The notes below the pieces were generated by a model, which saw only the letters and a program-made list of their open reading frames with translations, did not search any database and was not told where the DNA came from. The position numbers and the translations under genes are program-made. A DNA stretch of 52,135 nt, taken from Paenibacillus senegalensis JC66. Its GTDB lineage: Bacteria; Bacillota; Bacilli; Paenibacillales; NBRC-103111. Of this stretch, positions 9,014 through 18,274 are shown in pieces (position 1 is the first letter of the stretch; the number at the start of each line of letters is the position of its first letter). Location: contig NZ_HE610967.1 in the NCBI RefSeq assembly GCF_000285515.1, positions 9,936 to 62,070 of the forward strand. The letters run 5' to 3'.

Positions 9014-9661
9014 GTGAGTGTTGACCTCAATGATTTGAGAATGGAAGTCTATGAACTCAAGACCGACGAGGACAACGTCGAATCGGTACGCAGCGGCAAC
9101 AGCGGCGCTTTGGAGTACTTGATTAACAAGTACAAGAATTTTGTGAGAGCCAAGGCCCGGTCTTATTTTTTAATAGGCGCTGACCGTGAAGATATTGTTC
9201 AAGAGGGAATGATCGGTTTATACAAGGCTATACGTGATTTTCGGGGGGACAAGCTGGCTTCTTTTAAAGCGTTTGCGGAGCTGTGCATTACCCGGCAAAT
9301 CATCACGGCCATTAAGACGGCAACCAGACAGAAGCATATTCCTCTCAATTCCTATGTCTCCCTGGACAAGCCTATTTACGATGAGGACTCCGACAGGACC
9401 CTGCTCGACGTCATTTGCGGCTCAAGAGTCACCGATCCTGAAGAGCTGATCATCAATCAGGAAGAGTTTTTTGGCTTGGAAGATAAGATGGGCGAAATTC
9501 TCAGCGAATTGGAACGGCGGGTATTGATGCTTTATTTGGACGGGCGTTCCTATCAGGAGATAGCAGTGGATCTCGACCGTCATGTCAAATCCATTGACAA
9601 TGCTCTGCAAAGGGTTAAGCGGAAGCTGGAGAAATACCTAGAAGTTAGAGATAGCATGTAG
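9014..9661 (+). CDS. sigH: RNA polymerase sigma-H factor (Spo0H)
   Basis: This 215-residue sigma-70-family factor controls the transition to stationary phase and early sporulation. The region-2 core reads LINKYKNFVRAKARSYFLIGADREDIVQEGMIGLYKAIRDF (only part is motif-specific; DREDIVQEGMIGL is the -10-recognition helix). Region 4 has ERRVLMLYLDGRSYQEIA and the helix-turn-helix near DRHVKSIDNALQRVKRK. Length and residues match Bacillus SigH (218). It starts with GTG after the SD GGAGGG. No anti-sigma gene is adjacent. Confidence 0.95.
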   Translation: MSVDLNDLRMEVYELKTDEDNVESVRSGNSGALEYLINKYKNFVRAKARSYFLIGADREDIVQEGMIGLYKAIRDFRGDKLASFKAFAELCITRQIITAIKTATRQKHIPLNSYVSLDKPIYDEDSDRTLLDVICGSRVTDPEELIINQEEFFGLEDKMGEILSELERRVLMLYLDGRSYQEIAVDLDRHVKSIDNALQRVKRKLEKYLEVRDSM

Positions 9662-9851
9662 CTTTCTTTTCCAACCGGGGAGGAGGCTATTTTCATTTTT
9701 GTGCTGGACCTGCTCTTCATGTAGAGGCAAGCTATGGTCTGAAACCGCTTAATTTCGGCGGGTTACTCAAGGAATTGATATAATAGGTTTATAGGAATGG
9801 TTTCCGGACTATAATAAAAGCAGAGAATAATAACCAGTACCGTTCCCTTTC
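9662..9851 (+). promoter_or_regulatory. sigH–rpmG gap: two possible promoter -10 sites
   Basis: No ORF is seen. TGATATAAT (-10 at 9779-9784, extended TG motif) and TATAAT at 9810-9815 look like promoter -10 boxes, but neither has a good -35 at standard spacing. No clear terminator follows sigH. Confidence 0.35.
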
Positions 9852-9880
9852 TTGACATGAAATACCGGTTATGATAAATT
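9852..9880 (+). promoter_or_regulatory. SigmaA promoter of rpmG–secE–nusG
   Basis: A consensus -35 TTGACA (9852-9857), a 17-nt spacer and TAAATT (9875-9880) put the transcription start near 9887, just before the structured rpmG leader. Confidence 0.7.
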
Positions 9881-9896
9881 AGTTCAGTGACCCTAA

Positions 9897-9957
9897 ATTG
9901 TCTGGTTCTCCTAAGACAATCGGGGGTTCTTTATTAAGGACGGTTGTCTATAGGAGG
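9897..9957 (+). promoter_or_regulatory. Two alternative hairpins over the rpmG ribosome-binding site
   Basis: Hairpin A pairs ATTGTCT (9897-9903) with AGACAAT (9914-9920). Hairpin B uses the same AGACAATCG (9914-9922) to pair with CGGTTGTCT (9941-9949) and extends, across one bulged A, by pairing TCTCCTA (9907-9913) with TAGGAGG (9951-9957), which is the SD of rpmG. B therefore hides the SD and excludes A. The upper part of B can also pair TTCTT (9927-9931) with AAGGA (9936-9940). This looks like a translational switch. I do not recognise a named RNA class. Confidence 0.55.
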
Positions 9958-9964
9958 TGTGATC

Positions 9965-10114
9965 ATGCGGGTTATTATTACGTTAGCGTGTACAAGTTGC
10001 AAACAGCGTAACTATACTTCAAATAAGAATAAACGGAATCATCCGGACCGCATGGAGATGAAGAAATATTGCAAGTTTTGCAATGAACACGTGCTTCATC
10101 GCGAAACAAGGTAA
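9965..10114 (+). CDS. rpmG: 50S ribosomal protein L33, zinc-ribbon form
   Basis: This is a 49-residue protein starting [17 protein letters not shown] and ending [13 protein letters not shown] near residue 9-12 and CKFC near 36-39 form a zinc ribbon, so this is the Cys-positive form. The SD AGGAGGTG (9952-9959) is strong but can be sequestered by the leader hairpin. secE follows after 17 nt, as in B. subtilis rpmGB–secE–nusG. Confidence 0.95.
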   Translation: MRVIITLACTSCKQRNYTSNKNKRNHPDRMEMKKYCKFCNEHVLHRETR

Positions 10115-10131
10115 GCAGTGGGGGTGCAGCA

Positions 10132-10344
10132 GTGGCATTTCTAGGTAAAATCAAACAGAGTTTCGGCTCAACGTTCTCTTTTTTCTCCGATAGCGTCGCT
10201 GAACTGAAGAAAGTCAGATGGCCTAGTCGTAAAGAGATGGTAAGCTATACTCTAGTTGTTTTAGTAACCGTTACTATCGTTACGATTTACTTTGCCGTAC
10301 TCGACCTTGGGATTTCCAATTTAGTCCGTGTGATTACGGAATAG
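10132..10344 (+). CDS. secE: Preprotein translocase subunit SecE
   Basis: This is the 70-residue single-span form typical of Firmicutes. An amphipathic helix with AELKKVRWPSRKEM (about 22-35) is followed by one membrane segment (YTLVVLVTVTIVTIYFAVLD). It clamps SecY in the SecYEG channel. It starts with GTG after GGGGGTG and lies between rpmG and nusG, the conserved context. Confidence 0.95.
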   Translation: MAFLGKIKQSFGSTFSFFSDSVAELKKVRWPSRKEMVSYTLVVLVTVTIVTIYFAVLDLGISNLVRVITE

Positions 10345-10363
10345 GAACTAGGGTGAACCTTTT

Positions 10364-10897
10364 ATGGAAAAAAGATGGTACGTCGTTCATACCTATTCTG
10401 GGTATGAGAACAAAGTGAAAGCCAACCTTGAAAAGCGGGTCGAATCCATGAACATGCAGGATAAAATTTTCCGTGTGCTTGTTCCTATGGAAGAAGAGGT
10501 CGTGAACAAGGATGGCAAGAAGAAAACCGTTATGCGTAAAGTCTATCCTGGCTACGTCTTGGTAGAGATGATTCAGACTGACGACTCTTGGTATGTGGTT
10601 CGCAATACACCGGGAGTAACAGGCTTTGTTGGATCTACCGGTTCGGGCTCGAAGCCGGTCCCTCTGTTGCCGGAGGAAGTGGATGCCATTCTGAAGCATA
10701 TGGGAATGGAAGAGCCTAAGCCGAAGATTGACTTTGACCTGAAGGAAACGGTTCGCGTGAAGGTAGGCCCGTTTGCAGATTTTGTCGGATCAGTTGAGGA
10801 AATTTTGGTCGATAAAAGCAAACTGAAAGTTCATGTGAATATGTTTGGTAGAGAAACCCCTCTGGAGCTTGACTTTCACCAAGTCGAAAAATTATAA
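10364..10897 (+). CDS. nusG: Transcription termination/antitermination factor NusG
   Basis: The 177-residue protein has an NGN domain starting KRWYVVHTYSGYENKVKANL and a C-terminal KOW domain with VKVGPFADFVGSVEEI. NusG binds RNA polymerase and the ribosome (S10) or Rho, and modulates pausing. The last residues (LDFHQVEKL) are the family-typical end. It lies 19 nt after secE. Confidence 0.97.
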   Translation: MEKRWYVVHTYSGYENKVKANLEKRVESMNMQDKIFRVLVPMEEEVVNKDGKKKTVMRKVYPGYVLVEMIQTDDSWYVVRNTPGVTGFVGSTGSGSKPVPLLPEEVDAILKHMGMEEPKPKIDFDLKETVRVKVGPFADFVGSVEEILVDKSKLKVHVNMFGRETPLELDFHQVEKL

Positions 10898-11020
10898 GGA
10901 GCGAGCTAACGCTTCTTCCCTAATGATCCATAAGGTTTCGCTCAGGTCTATTCTAACGGGATAGGCCTTCCATAATGCATAAAAACATTTAACCACACTA
11001 CGTGCAAGGGGGTGTCTCAA

Positions 11021-11446
11021 ATGGCAAAGAAGGTTATTAAAGTCGTTAAATTGCAAATTCCGGCTGGTAAGGCTAACCCGGCTCCGCCCGTTGGTCCGGC
11101 TCTCGGTCAAGCAGGTGTCAACATTATGGCATTCTGTAAGGAATTCAATGCTAAAACGGCTGACCAAACAGGCATGATTATTCCGGTTGAGCTGACGGTT
11201 TTTGAGGATCGCTCTTTTACTTTCGTTACGAAAACTCCTCCGGCTGCTGTATTGCTTCGCATCGCTGCTGGAGTTGAAAAAGGTTCCGGCGAGCCGAACA
11301 AGAAGAAAGTAGCTACCGTTAAGCGCGCCAAAATTAAAGAAATCGCGGAAACTAAAATGCCTGACCTGAACGCTGCATCGGTGGAAGCCGCTATGCGTAT
11401 GGTTGAAGGTACTGCCCGCAGCATGGGTATTACTATCGAAGACTAA
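11021..11446 (+). CDS. rplK: 50S ribosomal protein L11
   Basis: This 141-residue protein binds the GTPase-associated centre of 23S rRNA and is needed for RelA activation in many bacteria. Motifs are [20 protein letters not shown] near the N-terminus and the C-terminal rRNA-binding domain from about residue 70. I chose ATG 11021, which sits behind AAGGGGGTG (11005-11013); a GTG nine bases upstream lies within that SD. The 123-nt gap from nusG contains short complementary segments but no clear terminator. Confidence 0.96.
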   Translation: MAKKVIKVVKLQIPAGKANPAPPVGPALGQAGVNIMAFCKEFNAKTADQTGMIIPVELTVFEDRSFTFVTKTPPAAVLLRIAAGVEKGSGEPNKKKVATVKRAKIKEIAETKMPDLNAASVEAAMRMVEGTARSMGITIED

Positions 11447-11457
11447 TCGTCTCATCA

Positions 11458-11509
11458 CCTTTTACCGCAGCTTTCAAGAGGTAAAAGGCGGGCACAGCAT
11501 CAGGCTGTG
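11458..11509 (+). promoter_or_regulatory. Tandem hairpins between rplK and rplA
   Basis: CCTTTTACC (11458-11466) pairs perfectly with GGTAAAAGG (11480-11488), and CACAGC (11493-11498) with GCTGTG (11504-11509). No T-run follows either stem, so they are not simple terminators. They may be a processing site or a ribosomal-protein-binding target. Confidence 0.4.
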
Positions 11510-11559
11510 TTAATCAAGTGGGAGGACTATCCGTTATCACCACTAAGGAGGAAGAATGA

Positions 11560-12252
11560 ATGGCTAAACATGGCAAGAAATACTCGGAAGCTGCTAAGCT
11601 CGTTGATGCCGAAACGCTGTACGAACCGGCAGAAGCCGTAGCGCTGGTTAAAAAGGCAGCTCCAGCAAAGTTTGACGAAACCGTAGAAATTGCAGTTCGC
11701 TTGGGAGTTGACCCCAAGAAGCAAGACCAGGCAGTTCGCAGCGTTGTCGTCCTGCCGCACGGTACGGGCAAAACCCAAACCGTATTGGTATTCGCGAAAG
11801 GCGAGAAAGCCAAGGAAGCTGAAAGTGCCGGTGCCGATTTCGTAGGGGATACCGACATGATTAACAAAATCCAGCAAGGCTGGTTTGGATTTGATGTCTG
11901 CGTCGCTACACCGGATATGATGGGTGAAGTAGGTAAGCTGGGACGTCTGCTCGGGGGTAAAGGATTGATGCCTAACCCGAAAGCAGGAACAGTTACCTTT
12001 GATGTAGCTAAGGCCGTTCAAGAAATTAAGGCCGGTAAAATCGAGTACCGTCTGGACAGAGCAGGACAAATTCATGCCCCTATTGGCAAGGCTTCATTCA
12101 GTGAAGAGCAGCTTGCAGAAAATCTGCGTGCGCTGATCGATTCGCTGATTAGAAATAAGCCTGCTTCCGCTAAAGGGCTTTATCTGAAAAGTGCTGCGAT
12201 TTCATCCACGATGGGACCGAGCGTTAGACTTAGCCTTCAATCGTTCAGATAA
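11560..12252 (+). CDS. rplA: 50S ribosomal protein L1
   Basis: This 230-residue protein forms the L1 stalk that handles deacylated tRNA at the E site. Family landmarks include [26 protein letters not shown] at about 47-72 (first part only is key), [19 protein letters not shown] at about 140-158 and MGPSVRL near the end. It starts at ATG 11560 after TAAGGAGGAA. L1 often represses its own operon; the hairpins just upstream could be relevant (inference). Confidence 0.97.
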   Translation: MAKHGKKYSEAAKLVDAETLYEPAEAVALVKKAAPAKFDETVEIAVRLGVDPKKQDQAVRSVVVLPHGTGKTQTVLVFAKGEKAKEAESAGADFVGDTDMINKIQQGWFGFDVCVATPDMMGEVGKLGRLLGGKGLMPNPKAGTVTFDVAKAVQEIKAGKIEYRLDRAGQIHAPIGKASFSEEQLAENLRALIDSLIRNKPASAKGLYLKSAAISSTMGPSVRLSLQSFR

Positions 12253-12279
12253 GCAGAGGTTGACTTTAAACAGACAACC

Positions 12280-12430
12280 ATGCTAACCTAGATAAGGTTA
12301 ATCAAATTGAATATGCTACCGTAGACAGTAGGTGCTTTAATTAGCTTAATTTCCTACCGAGGTTTTTGATATAGTGATATCCGTATGGATTTCGATACAT
12401 CATGCCTTCGTGTTGTCTGCGAAGGCTTTT
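12280..12430 (+). promoter_or_regulatory. L10 leader with attenuator (rplJ–rplL autoregulation)
   Basis: The leader carries the L10-binding signature seen in Firmicutes: CCGTAGACAGTAGGTGC (about 12319-12335) and TTTCCTACCGAGG (about 12350-12362), whose AGTAGG and CCTAC segments can pair. A terminator hairpin follows: GCCTTCG (12404-12410) with CGAAGGC (12420-12426), then TTTTCT. In this family the L10–L12 complex binds the leader and promotes termination, so ribosomal-protein excess lowers rplJL expression. A small dyad TAACCT/AGGTTA (12284-12300) marks the 5' part. Confidence 0.85.
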
Positions 12431-12483
12431 CTATTTGTTGGACGCTTATCCCTTCAGCAAATTGTTTCAGGAGGTGTAATCAG

Positions 12484-13005
12484 ATGGGAAATGCACAAAT
12501 TCGTGAAGAGAAGCAGCAGCTGGTCTCTGAAATTTCAGCTAAGTTAAGCGAGAGCTCTTGTACGGTTGTAGCCGATTACCGTGGTCTCAATGTGGCTCAA
12601 GTAACCGAGCTGCGCAAACAGCTTCGTGAAGCTGGAATAGATTTTCAAGTAATTAAGAACACTTTGGCTAGACGTGCTACCGCAGAAGCTAACTTGACTG
12701 AGCTGGATTCTGCGCTGACAGGACCGACGGCTGTTGCGTTCAGTAAAGAGGATGCCGTAGCCCCCGCAAAAATCTTGGTTGATTTCGCCAAGAAGAACGA
12801 CAAGCTGAGCTTGAAAGGCGGCGTGGTAGAAGGTCAAGTTGTTGGTGTTGAACAGCTTAAAGCATTGGCGGATCTTCCTTCCAGAGAAGGCTTGCTGTCT
12901 ATGTTGCTTAGTGTGCTTCAAGCACCTGTCCGGAATTTTGCTTTGGCTGTTAAAGCTGTTGCCGAAAAATCCGAGGGCGGATCTGAAGCCGGGGCCGAAG
13001 CTTAA
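12484..13005 (+). CDS. rplJ: 50S ribosomal protein L10
   Basis: The 173-residue protein anchors L12 dimers on the ribosomal stalk. It shows [20 protein letters not shown] at about 25-44 and [10 protein letters not shown], the rRNA-binding part; the C-terminal helix holds the L12 sites. The start is ATG 12484 behind AGGAGGTG. The frame stays open upstream, but that stretch is the attenuator and is not part of the protein. The tail is Gly/Glu/Ala-rich ([10 protein letters not shown]). Confidence 0.96.
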   Translation: MGNAQIREEKQQLVSEISAKLSESSCTVVADYRGLNVAQVTELRKQLREAGIDFQVIKNTLARRATAEANLTELDSALTGPTAVAFSKEDAVAPAKILVDFAKKNDKLSLKGGVVEGQVVGVEQLKALADLPSREGLLSMLLSVLQAPVRNFALAVKAVAEKSEGGSEAGAEA

Positions 13006-13057
13006 AATTATTTATTAGTTCAAAAGAATACTATTTTCACCTAATGGAGGTTGAATC

Positions 13058-13426
13058 ATGAGTAAAGAGCAAATTTTAGAAGCCATCAAAGGCATGACCG
13101 TATTGGAACTGAACGACCTGGTTAAAGCAATCGAAGAGGAATTCGGCGTTACGGCTGCAGCTCCTGTAGCAGTAGTTGGCGGTGGCGGCGGCGGAGCTGC
13201 TGAAGCTGCTGAGCAAAGCGAATTCGATGTCATTTTGGCTAGTCCTGGCGGATCCAAAATTAACGTTATCAAGGCTGTTCGTGAAATCACAGGCCTTGGT
13301 CTTAAAGAAGCAAAAGAATTGGTTGACGGAGCTCCTAAACCAATTAAAGAGAAAGTTTCCAAAGAAGATGCAGAAAGCTTCAAAGCTAAATTGGAAGAAG
13401 CCGGAGCGACTGTTGAACTTAAGTAA
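13058..13426 (+). CDS. rplL: 50S ribosomal protein L7/L12
   Basis: The 122-residue stalk protein recruits translational GTPases. The N-terminal dimerisation helices (about 1-35) are followed by an Ala/Gly/Pro hinge with [12 protein letters not shown] and a C-terminal domain from about 55 with [20 protein letters not shown]. It lies 52 nt after rplJ and is followed by a terminator, so the rplJL unit ends here. Confidence 0.97.
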   Translation: MSKEQILEAIKGMTVLELNDLVKAIEEEFGVTAAAPVAVVGGGGGGAAEAAEQSEFDVILASPGGSKINVIKAVREITGLGLKEAKELVDGAPKPIKEKVSKEDAESFKAKLEEAGATVELK

Positions 13427-13446
13427 TATGGCTTGAATGAAGAACA

Positions 13447-13474
13447 AACCCCTTGGATAATTCAAGGGGTTTTT
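13447..13474 (+). terminator. Terminator after rplL
   Basis: AACCCCTTG (13447-13455) pairs perfectly with CAAGGGGTT (13463-13471), followed by a short T run. Confidence 0.85.
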
Positions 13475-13567
13475 CCAACCATCCATGCATGATGCAGGCG
13501 CCGGGCTTCACTATCAGGTTATGGTTGCTATTGCTATGAAGGATCATTGTACCAAGGGGGCGCTGTT

Positions 13568-14224
13568 ATGTCCGATCATTACTATTCATCCAAACCATCC
13601 TCAGCTCATCAATTGCAGACTTTCACAACGACATTAAAAGGAAGGAGCTACACCTTCGTAAGTGATGCTGGGGTGTTCTCCAAGAAAGGCGTTGATTTCG
13701 GCAGCAGGCTGCTTGTCGAAACGATGGAAATTGCAAAGCAAGCCCATGTATTGGATGTCGGCTGTGGGTACGGGGTGATTGGCATAGCTGCAGCAGGTGA
13801 GGCGGTACAAGGAATGGCAACTCTCCTCGATATTAATGAACGCGCAGTTGAGTTGGCTCGTGAGAATGCAAAACGCAATCAAGTGAGAAATGTCGAAGTG
13901 ATCCACAGCGATTTACTGGAAGGTGTCCAAGGACGCAATTTTGATTGCATTTTGACGAATCCGCCCATCCGTGCGGGTAAAGAGACGGTGCATCGTATTT
14001 TTGAGCAAGCACACGCGGCTCTGCGGAGTGAAGGAAGCTTATGGGTCGTTATTCAAAAAAACAAGGGGCCCCTTCGGCTTGGTCGAAGCTCGAAAGCTTG
14101 TTTGATCAGGTGGAGCTGGCAGCGAAGGATAAAGGGTATTGGATTATCAGATGCAGTAAAGCAGTCTAATGCCGCCGTCATGCAGCGAAATACCCCGGGA
14201 GGCTTGGCGTCGTTTCTTGACTAA
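13568..14224 (+). pseudogene. ybxB: YbxB/RsmC-like rRNA methyltransferase, C-terminus out of frame
   Basis: This class I SAM-dependent methyltransferase begins MSDHYYSSKPSS and has SAM motif I VLDVGCGYGVIGI and the catalytic NPPIRAGK. The usual family C-terminus (QKKQGAPSA...) is lost in frame 0, where residues after QKNKG become unrelated. Reading one base back at the A run (14055-14061) restores QKKQGAPSAWSKLESLFDQV and ends GYWIIRCSKAV at stop 14167-14169. So the gene carries either a 1-base deletion, a sequencing error, or recoding at C AAA AAA C. The start ATG 13568 follows AAGGGGG. The normal neighbour is rpoB, as here. The intact length would be about 200 residues. Confidence 0.8.
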
Positions 14225-14258
14225 AGGAGACAATTTACAATTTCTAAGCAATCTTTCG

Positions 14259-14287
14259 TTGACTCTGCATAAGCGTTATGGTATTAT
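14259..14287 (+). promoter_or_regulatory. SigmaA promoter of rpoB–rpoC
   Basis: TTGACT (14259-14264), a 17-nt spacer and TATTAT (14282-14287) give a transcript start near 14294 and a leader of about 370 nt before rpoB. Confidence 0.75.
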
Positions 14288-14293
14288 TATAAA

Positions 14294-14664
14294 ATGTCAG
14301 CATAAAATAGGCTTTATGTCTTTATCACACTAAAATGTCAAGCCCTTTTCTTGTGATAACGAATAATCTTTGCTGGAGAGCCGTTTTGTTCACGGATTTT
14401 TGAACAAATCTACTGTCTTGAAGATTATGGGAGTTTTTAGAAGGGCATAATGAATACAGAAAGACACACGTCGTTGGGCTTTTTTGCAAAAGTTCAAAAG
14501 GGAAGGCTTCTCACGAAGCTTTTTCTAGTTTATACAGTAGGAGAGATCATGCTTGCATGTCCTCTTACAATCTCGGGCGGGGCGTTTGCTTAAACGGCTT
14601 TTTGCTGTGGGCTGCGGCTATCAGTTCGGGGATTGATATTTTGAGTAGTCACAAGGGGTGAAGA
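14294..14664 (+). promoter_or_regulatory. Long structured leader of rpoB
   Basis: No ORF is seen. Hairpin 1 pairs TTATCACA (14322-14329) with TGTGATAA (14352-14359). Hairpin 2 pairs ATAATCTT (14363-14370) with AAGATTAT (14421-14428) around an inner TTGTTC/GAACAA stem (14386-14391, 14402-14407). A terminator-like hairpin AAGGCTTC/GAAGCTTT (14503-14522) precedes TTTTC. Such a leader could attenuate RNA polymerase synthesis; the trigger is unknown. Confidence 0.5.
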
Positions 14665-17600
14665 ATGTTGGCGGGTCAACTTGTTCGATATGGTCGACGC
14701 GAGCGCAGGTCGTATGCACGTATTAATGAAGTGCTGGAGATTCCTAACCTGATCGAAATTCAACAAAAATCATATGAATGGTTTTTGGATGAAGGACTTC
14801 GGGAGATGTTCCAGGATATCTCACCCATTCAGGATTTTACGGGTAACCTCGTTCTGGAATTTATTGATTACAGCTTGGGTGAACCCAAGTATACAGTCGA
14901 TGATTCCAAGGAGCGTGACGTTACGTATGCTGCCCCTCTGCGGGTCAAGGTTCGTCTGATCAACAAAGAAACGGGTGAAGTAAAGGAACAGGAAGTATTC
15001 ATGGGAGATTTTCCTCTCATGACTGAGACCGGTACTTTTATTATTAACGGAGCGGAACGGGTTATTGTCAGTCAGCTGGTTCGTTCCCCCAGTGTCTATT
15101 TTAGCACAAAAATCGACAAGAATGGCAAGAGGAACTACACAGCGACCGTGATTCCTAATCGTGGAGCATGGCTGGAATTGGAAACCGATGCGAAGGACAT
15201 TATTTATGTCCGGATTGACCGCACGCGAAAGATTCCGGTTACGGTTCTGTTGAGAGCTCTTGGCTTTGGTACGGATGCCGAGATTCTGAGCCTGTTGGGT
15301 GAAGATGAATATATCCGCAACACATTGGACAAGGACAACACCGATTCTACGGAAAAAGCGCTGATCGAAATCTACGAGCGCCTGCGTCCGGGTGAACCCC
15401 CTACGCTGGATAACGCAAGAAGCTTGCTTGTGGCCAGATTTTTTGATCCGAAACGCTATGACCTTGCGAATGTAGGCCGCTACAAAATTAATAAAAAGCT
15501 GCATATCAAGAACCGCTTATTCAATCAAAGATTGGCGGAAACTTTGGTTGTTCCGGAAACGGGAGAGATCATTGCTGAAGCCGGTCAGGTTCTTGACCGC
15601 AGGTTACTTGATCAAATTCTGCCCTATTTAGAGAATGGATTGGGCAATAAAGAATATACCGTTACCAACGGGGTGACCGAAGCGGACACGATTCCGCTGC
15701 AGTGCATTGACGTGTTCTCGCCGCTTGAGGACGGCAAAGTCGTGCGTGTGATCGGTAACGGGAACATAGATAAAACCGTTAAAAATATTACCCCTGCAGA
15801 TATTATTTCCTCGATCAATTATTTTATTGATCTTCTGCATGGCATTGGAAATACCGATGATATTGACCATCTCGGTAACCGGAGATTGCGCTCTGTCGGA
15901 GAGCTCTTGCAAAATCAATTCCGTATCGGCTTGTCCAGAATGGAACGAGTGGTGCGGGAGAGAATGTCGATCCAGGATGCGAATGTGATTACCCCGCAAG
16001 CCTTGATCAATATTCGCCCGGTTATTGCATCGATTAAGGAGTTTTTCGGAAGCTCGCAGCTCTCCCAGTTTATGGACCAAACCAACCCGCTTGCCGAACT
16101 TACGCACAAACGCCGTTTGTCTGCGTTAGGTCCGGGCGGTTTGACTAGGGAGCGGGCAGGCTTTGAGGTGCGGGACGTTCACCATTCCCACTATGGCCGG
16201 ATGTGTCCGATTGAAACGCCGGAGGGACCGAATATCGGGCTGATCAACTCCTTGTCCACGTTTGCAAGGATTAACGATTACGGATTTATCGAAGCTCCTT
16301 ATCGTTGGGTTGATCCCAATACAGGAATCGTTACCGAAAAAATCTCGTATCTGACGGCCGATGAAGAAGATAACTATGTCATCGCGCAGGCTAATGCTGA
16401 GCTGGCACCAGATGGGACGTTCCTCAACGAAAACGTCGTAGTGCGTTTCAAGGATGATATCTTGACCCTTCCGCGTGAACGGGTTGACTACATGGATGTT
16501 TCGCCTAAGCAGCTCGTTTCAGTAGCTACCGCTTTGATTCCGTTCCTCGAGAACGATGACTCGAACCGTGCGCTTATGGGATCGAACATGCAGAGACAAG
16601 CGGTTCCGCTGCTTATTCCTAAGTCCCCTCTGGTGGGAACAGGGATGGAGCATAAAGCGGCTAAAGACTCAGGAGTGTGTATCGTAGCCAAGTACGATGG
16701 CATTATTGAGAAGGCTTCGGCCAACGAGATTTGGATGAGACGCCAAGAGACGATTGATGGAAAACTCGTCAACGGGGATCTCATTAAATATAAGCTCCAC
16801 AAATTTATTCGCTCCAACCAAGGGACCTGCATTAACCAGAGACCACTAGTGAAGAAGGGAGAAATCGTCAAGAAAGGTGATATCCTTGCTGACGGGCCTT
16901 CTACGGAACAAGGTGAATTGGCACTGGGCCGCAACGTAGTGGTAGCCTTCATGACTTGGGAGGGGTATAACTACGAGGATGCCATTCTGTTAAGTGAAAA
17001 GCTGGTCAAAGAGGATGTCTATACTTCGATTCATATCGAGGAGTATGAGTCCGAAGCCCGCGACACGAAGCTGGGTCCAGAGGAAATAACGCGCGATATC
17101 CCGAACGTTGGGGAAGAAGCGCTGCGCAATCTGGATGAGCGGGGCATCATCCGGGTAGGAGCAGAAATCGGCGCCGGAGATATTCTGGTTGGTAAAGTCA
17201 CGCCGAAAGGGGTAACCGAGCTAACTGCCGAAGAGCGCTTGCTGCATGCTATCTTTGGTGAAAAGGCCCGCGAGGTTCGTGATACTTCGCTTCGTGTTCC
17301 GCACGGAACGGATGGTATCGTTGTTGATGTTAAAGTATTTACCCGGGAAAATGGCGACGAGCTGCCTCCAGGTGTTAACCAGTTGGTTCGTGTCTATATC
17401 GCTCAGAAGAGAAAAATCTCTGAAGGGGATAAAATGGCTGGCCGGCATGGTAACAAAGGGGTTATTGCGAGAATTCTGCCTGAAGAGGATATGCCTTTCC
17501 TGCCGGACGGTACACCGGTCGAGGTTGTGCTGAACCCGCTAGGCGTTCCGTCAAGGATGAACATCGGACAGGTTTTGGAGGTTCACCTTGGAATGGCTGC

Positions 17601-18204
17601 CAAAACCCTCGGTATTCATACGGCAAGCCCTGTCTTCGATGGGGCCACTGAGCATGATGTATTTGATACCATGGAAGAAGCCGGAATGCAGCGCAACGGT
17701 AAAACCAAATTGTATGATGGACGGACAGGCGAAGAGTTTGAGCGTGAAGTCACCGTAGGTGTCATGTATATGATCAAGCTGGCACATATGGTTGACGACA
17801 AGATTCACGCACGTTCTACTGGACCGTACTCATTGGTTACCCAACAGCCGTTGGGAGGAAAAGCCCAGTTTGGTGGTCAGCGTTTCGGAGAAATGGAGGT
17901 TTGGGCGCTTGAGGCATACGGCGCCGCCTACACCCTGCAAGAGATTTTGACCGTTAAATCCGATGATGTGGTGGGACGTGTCAAAACCTACGAATCGATT
18001 GTTAAAGGCGAGAATGTTCCTGAGCCTGGTGTGCCAGAGTCGTTTAAGGTATTGATTAAGGAATTGCAAAGCTTGGGCATGGACGTCAAAATCCTCACGG
18101 AGAACGAGGAAGAGATCGAAATGAAGGAAATTGACGATGAAGACGATACAAATAACGATAAGCTTAATCTGAATCTGGAAGGCGCTGAAATGGGAGTCGA
18201 GTAA
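14665..18204 (+). CDS. rpoB: RNA polymerase beta subunit
   Basis: This 1179-residue catalytic-core subunit begins [20 protein letters not shown]. The rifampicin pocket ([17 protein letters not shown] and [14 protein letters not shown], about 475-505) has wild-type residues Asp, His and Ser at the usual resistance positions. The C-terminal [19 protein letters not shown] block is intact. The tail after about 1150 is acidic ([18 protein letters not shown]), as in Bacillus. ATG 14665 follows AAGGGGTG. rpoC follows after 70 nt. Confidence 0.99.
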   Translation: MLAGQLVRYGRRERRSYARINEVLEIPNLIEIQQKSYEWFLDEGLREMFQDISPIQDFTGNLVLEFIDYSLGEPKYTVDDSKERDVTYAAPLRVKVRLINKETGEVKEQEVFMGDFPLMTETGTFIINGAERVIVSQLVRSPSVYFSTKIDKNGKRNYTATVIPNRGAWLELETDAKDIIYVRIDRTRKIPVTVLLRALGFGTDAEILSLLGEDEYIRNTLDKDNTDSTEKALIEIYERLRPGEPPTLDNARSLLVARFFDPKRYDLANVGRYKINKKLHIKNRLFNQRLAETLVVPETGEIIAEAGQVLDRRLLDQILPYLENGLGNKEYTVTNGVTEADTIPLQCIDVFSPLEDGKVVRVIGNGNIDKTVKNITPADIISSINYFIDLLHGIGNTDDIDHLGNRRLRSVGELLQNQFRIGLSRMERVVRERMSIQDANVITPQALINIRPVIASIKEFFGSSQLSQFMDQTNPLAELTHKRRLSALGPGGLTRERAGFEVRDVHHSHYGRMCPIETPEGPNIGLINSLSTFARINDYGFIEAPYRWVDPNTGIVTEKISYLTADEEDNYVIAQANAELAPDGTFLNENVVVRFKDDILTLPRERVDYMDVSPKQLVSVATALIPFLENDDSNRALMGSNMQRQAVPLLIPKSPLVGTGMEHKAAKDSGVCIVAKYDGIIEKASANEIWMRRQETIDGKLVNGDLIKYKLHKFIRSNQGTCINQRPLVKKGEIVKKGDILADGPSTEQGELALGRNVVVAFMTWEGYNYEDAILLSEKLVKEDVYTSIHIEEYESEARDTKLGPEEITRDIPNVGEEALRNLDERGIIRVGAEIGAGDILVGKVTPKGVTELTAEERLLHAIFGEKAREVRDTSLRVPHGTDGIVVDVKVFTRENGDELPPGVNQLVRVYIAQKRKISEGDKMAGRHGNKGVIARILPEEDMPFLPDGTPVEVVLNPLGVPSRMNIGQVLEVHLGMAAKTLGIHTASPVFDGATEHDVFDTMEEAGMQRNGKTKLYDGRTGEEFEREVTVGVMYMIKLAHMVDDKIHARSTGPYSLVTQQPLGGKAQFGGQRFGEMEVWALEAYGAAYTLQEILTVKSDDVVGRVKTYESIVKGENVPEPGVPESFKVLIKELQSLGMDVKILTENEEEIEMKEIDDEDDTNNDKLNLNLEGAEMGVE

Positions 18205-18274
18205 GACTCCCGGGCGCTTTTCGCCGTTGCAGCGGTACGTTTTATAACCAGTACATTGTAAGGAGGGTTGCTCC

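Noticed and set aside
12385-12483. Upstream in-frame extension of rplJ
   Set aside because: The stretch is the L10 attenuator; the SD and the family start both support ATG 12484.
13900-14224. A novel C-terminal domain of the ybxB product
   Set aside because: The frame-0 tail (after QKNKG) is unlike the family, and the shifted frame reads the known C-terminus.
16080-16150. Rifampicin-resistance changes in rpoB, and streptomycin changes in rpsL
   Set aside because: The residues at the known resistance positions are wild type in both proteins.
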